From: Robiginitomaculum sp.
GTDB lineage: Bacteria; Pseudomonadota; Alphaproteobacteria; Caulobacterales; Maricaulaceae
NCBI GenBank assembly: GCA_021647805.1
Contig: JAKITZ010000031.1
Span: 1 to 14,923 of the forward strand
DNA length: 14,923 nucleotides
Reading direction: 5' to 3'
A model generated the notes under the pieces. The model saw nothing but the letters and a program-made list of their open reading frames with translations. It made no database searches and was not told where the DNA came from. Below are positions 13,863-14,923 of the stretch, in pieces (the first letter of the stretch is position 1; each line of letters starts with the position of its first letter). A program made the position numbers and the translations under genes.

Positions 13863-14402
13863 ATGGAAAATCAGCAACATGACTTTAACCAAGCCCGCCG
13901 TTTATACAGCCTTGGCTTTAGCTTTCGACAGATCGCCGCCAAACTAGACATATTACCCAGCCTCATAAAAGCCGAAGCAAACAACAATAATTGGCAAGCC
14001 GGCCAAGCCCCTAGCTGGCAGCAATTACGCAAACGCTTCGAGCAAGGCGAGGACATTGTTGATATTGCCAGCAGCACTATCGTCTCGCTCTCAACTTTGC
14101 AAAAACGCAAATTACGCGAAAACTGGAGCCGGGTAACAATTACCGGACTTGATGCTTTGCGCCGCTCGGTATCAGCCTTACAAACCGCGTTGGACAGCAC
14201 CCCCGAAGATGATCCGGTGTTAACCACCAGAATTTCAACCGCGCTTTCAATGGCCGCCGCCAGACTTAGCCGCGCCGAAAAAGGCCTTGATCCGATAGAG
14301 TTTGACACAGAAACATCCGGCACAGATGATGCCGACGACCAACATGCTGCGGCGGAATTAACAAGGGTGATGCGCGATTGGCGAGTGGATGAGAGCGAGT
14401 GA
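13863..14402 (+). CDS. Small protein with two tandem HTH-like units, function unknown
   Basis: I do not recognise this gene. From the ATG at 13863 it encodes 179 residues. Two segments of equal length look duplicated with a 44-residue period: LYSLGFSFRQIAAKLDILPS to NNNW (14-44) and RFEQGEDIVDIASSTIVSLS to RENW (58-88). They share G (18/62), an IA pair (24-25/68-69) and the closing N-W (43-44/87-88). Each resembles a helix-turn-helix of the kind seen in phage terminase small subunits and transposase N-termini, ending in a W. A helical stretch (about 95-140) and an acidic tail (about 145-160, rich in D, E and T) follow. An in-frame GTG at 13815 would add 16 residues, but these look unstructured and abut the repeats, so I prefer the ATG. 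Neither has a good ribosome site. It is the first plus-strand gene and sits beside a defence-type ATPase. Confidence 0.75.
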   Translation: MENQQHDFNQARRLYSLGFSFRQIAAKLDILPSLIKAEANNNNWQAGQAPSWQQLRKRFEQGEDIVDIASSTIVSLSTLQKRKLRENWSRVTITGLDALRRSVSALQTALDSTPEDDPVLTTRISTALSMAAARLSRAEKGLDPIEFDTETSGTDDADDQHAAAELTRVMRDWRVDESE

Positions 14403-14425
14403 GTTTAATTATTTGTAATCAAAAA

Positions 14426-14448
14426 AATGCATAATTGCATTGATTTTT
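14426..14448 (+). terminator. Weak hairpin with T-run after the HTH gene
   Basis: AATGCA (14426-14431) pairs with TGCATT (14436-14441) over a 4-base loop and is followed by GA and TTTTT, with an A-run on the left side, as in a bidirectional intrinsic terminator. The stem is short and AT-rich, so strength is doubtful. It also contains ATGCATAATT, whose inverse recurs at 14484-14493. Confidence 0.35.
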
Positions 14449-14464
14449 ATAATTCTTCATGATT

Positions 14465-14492
14465 TTGTGTTGAAATATGCGGAAATTATGCA
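14465..14492 (+). promoter_or_regulatory. Candidate promoter for the AAA ATPase gene
   Basis: TTGTGT (14465-14470) and TATGCA (14487-14492) are 16 bases apart in an AT-rich gap, a plausible housekeeping-type -35/-10 pair, about 34 bases before the ATPase ATG. The -10 overlaps the perfect palindrome TTATGCATAA (14486-14495), which could be an operator. Matches are partial. Confidence 0.3.
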
Positions 14493-14525
14493 TAAGCAAC
14501 TTAAAATAGGCAGGAATCTCAAAAC

Positions 14526-14923
14526 ATGTTACTTGAATTTACCGTTGGTAATTTCCGTTCATTTGCTGAAGAACAAACTTTCTCCATGCTACCCTTAAAA
14601 GGAGCATCAAATGTACATCAAACAAGAGGTGCATATTATCCAGAAGTTATGAAAATAGCAGCTCTTTACGGCGCCAACGGCGCAGGAAAGAGTAATTTAG
14701 TAAATGCCATAGATGAGTTTAGAGGTATCGTGTGGTCTTCAGCAGAGTGGAATTCTACGCGAAATTTGCCTTATCAACCCTTTTTATATGATTCTACACT
14801 ACGGCAAGCGCCAACAACATTTGAGATGATTTTTTCAAGTGGAGAGCGATTTTGGCGCTATGGGTTCAGTTATAATTCTACGCGTATTCAAAGCGAATGG
14901 CTGTTCTCCCGGTCGTTTTTCAC
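14526..14923 (+). CDS. AAA-family ATPase of AbiLi/RloA (COG1106) type, N-terminal part (cut by window edge)
   Basis: The first 132 codons of an ATPase; the remainder lies outside the window. The translation opens MLLEFTVGNFRSFAEEQTFS, then KIAALYGANGAGKSNLVNAI with Walker A GANGAGKS at 49-56, and continues with TFEMIF (about 103-108) and the FWRYGF and SEWLFSR stretches (about 113-130). This N-terminus, with the core-beta-sheet NFRSF start and the F-WRYGF...SEWLF block, is characteristic of COG1106 ATPases such as AbiLi and RloA. These act in phage defence, often paired with a downstream RloB/AbiLii-type protein. The Walker B and signature regions are outside the window. AGGA lies 10 bases before the ATG. 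Codon use is more AT-rich than in ruvABC, suggesting horizontal acquisition. Family is well supported; the defence role is inferred. Confidence 0.88.
   Translation, partial: MLLEFTVGNFRSFAEEQTFSMLPLKGASNVHQTRGAYYPEVMKIAALYGANGAGKSNLVNAIDEFRGIVWSSAEWNSTRNLPYQPFLYDSTLRQAPTTFEMIFSSGERFWRYGFSYNSTRIQSEWLFSRSFF

Overview
The window looks like chromosomal DNA of an alphaproteobacterium. The evidence is a leftward run on the minus strand in the order ruvC, ruvA, ruvB, ybgC, tolQ, tolR, tolA, tolB, pal, cpoB, tilS, ftsH, folP, which is a characteristic alphaproteobacterial arrangement. TolQ, TolR and Pal sequence features and the intergenic palindromic repeats agree with this. Base composition is moderate to AT-leaning. 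I cannot name the genus.

Layout from right to left on the minus strand. ruvC-ruvA-ruvB (Holliday-junction processing) are translationally coupled, and ybgC (acyl-CoA thioesterase) is coupled to ruvB by a 4-base overlap. A 326-base gap follows. It is almost filled by an unrecognised, highly self-complementary element (10432-10698). Next comes the Tol-Pal envelope machine: the inner-membrane motor TolQ-TolR, the TolA shaft, periplasmic TolB, the outer-membrane lipoprotein Pal and the accessory protein CpoB. Together these link the inner membrane, peptidoglycan and outer membrane during division. A 232-base gap between pal and cpoB carries two diverged copies of an imperfect palindrome. tilS overlaps the end of cpoB. 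ftsH has its own upstream gap with a candidate heat-shock (RpoH) promoter, then folP, thiD and a PhzF-family gene follow in a tight overlapping run. The PhzF gene is cut by the left edge. No glmM is seen between folP and thiD.

Right of ruvC the strand switches. The 540-base divergent spacer (13323-13862) is packed with intergenic repeats: an inverted pair of roughly 31-base hairpin elements whose stems differ by compensating changes, a GC-rich palindrome, and three copies of a TTTGTCTCGC motif. Beyond it, two plus-strand genes look accessory. One is a small protein of unknown function that appears to contain two tandem helix-turn-helix-like units. The other is the start of an AAA-family ATPase of the AbiLi/RloA (COG1106) type, a family tied to phage defence, which runs off the right edge.

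The best candidate for something undescribed is the 10432-10698 element. It has a 22 bp plus 9 bp closing stem around two branched arms. All five non-Watson-Crick pairs I found in its stems are G-U on the plus strand, which suggests a structured RNA read opposite to the tol genes, or a MITE-like mobile palindrome.
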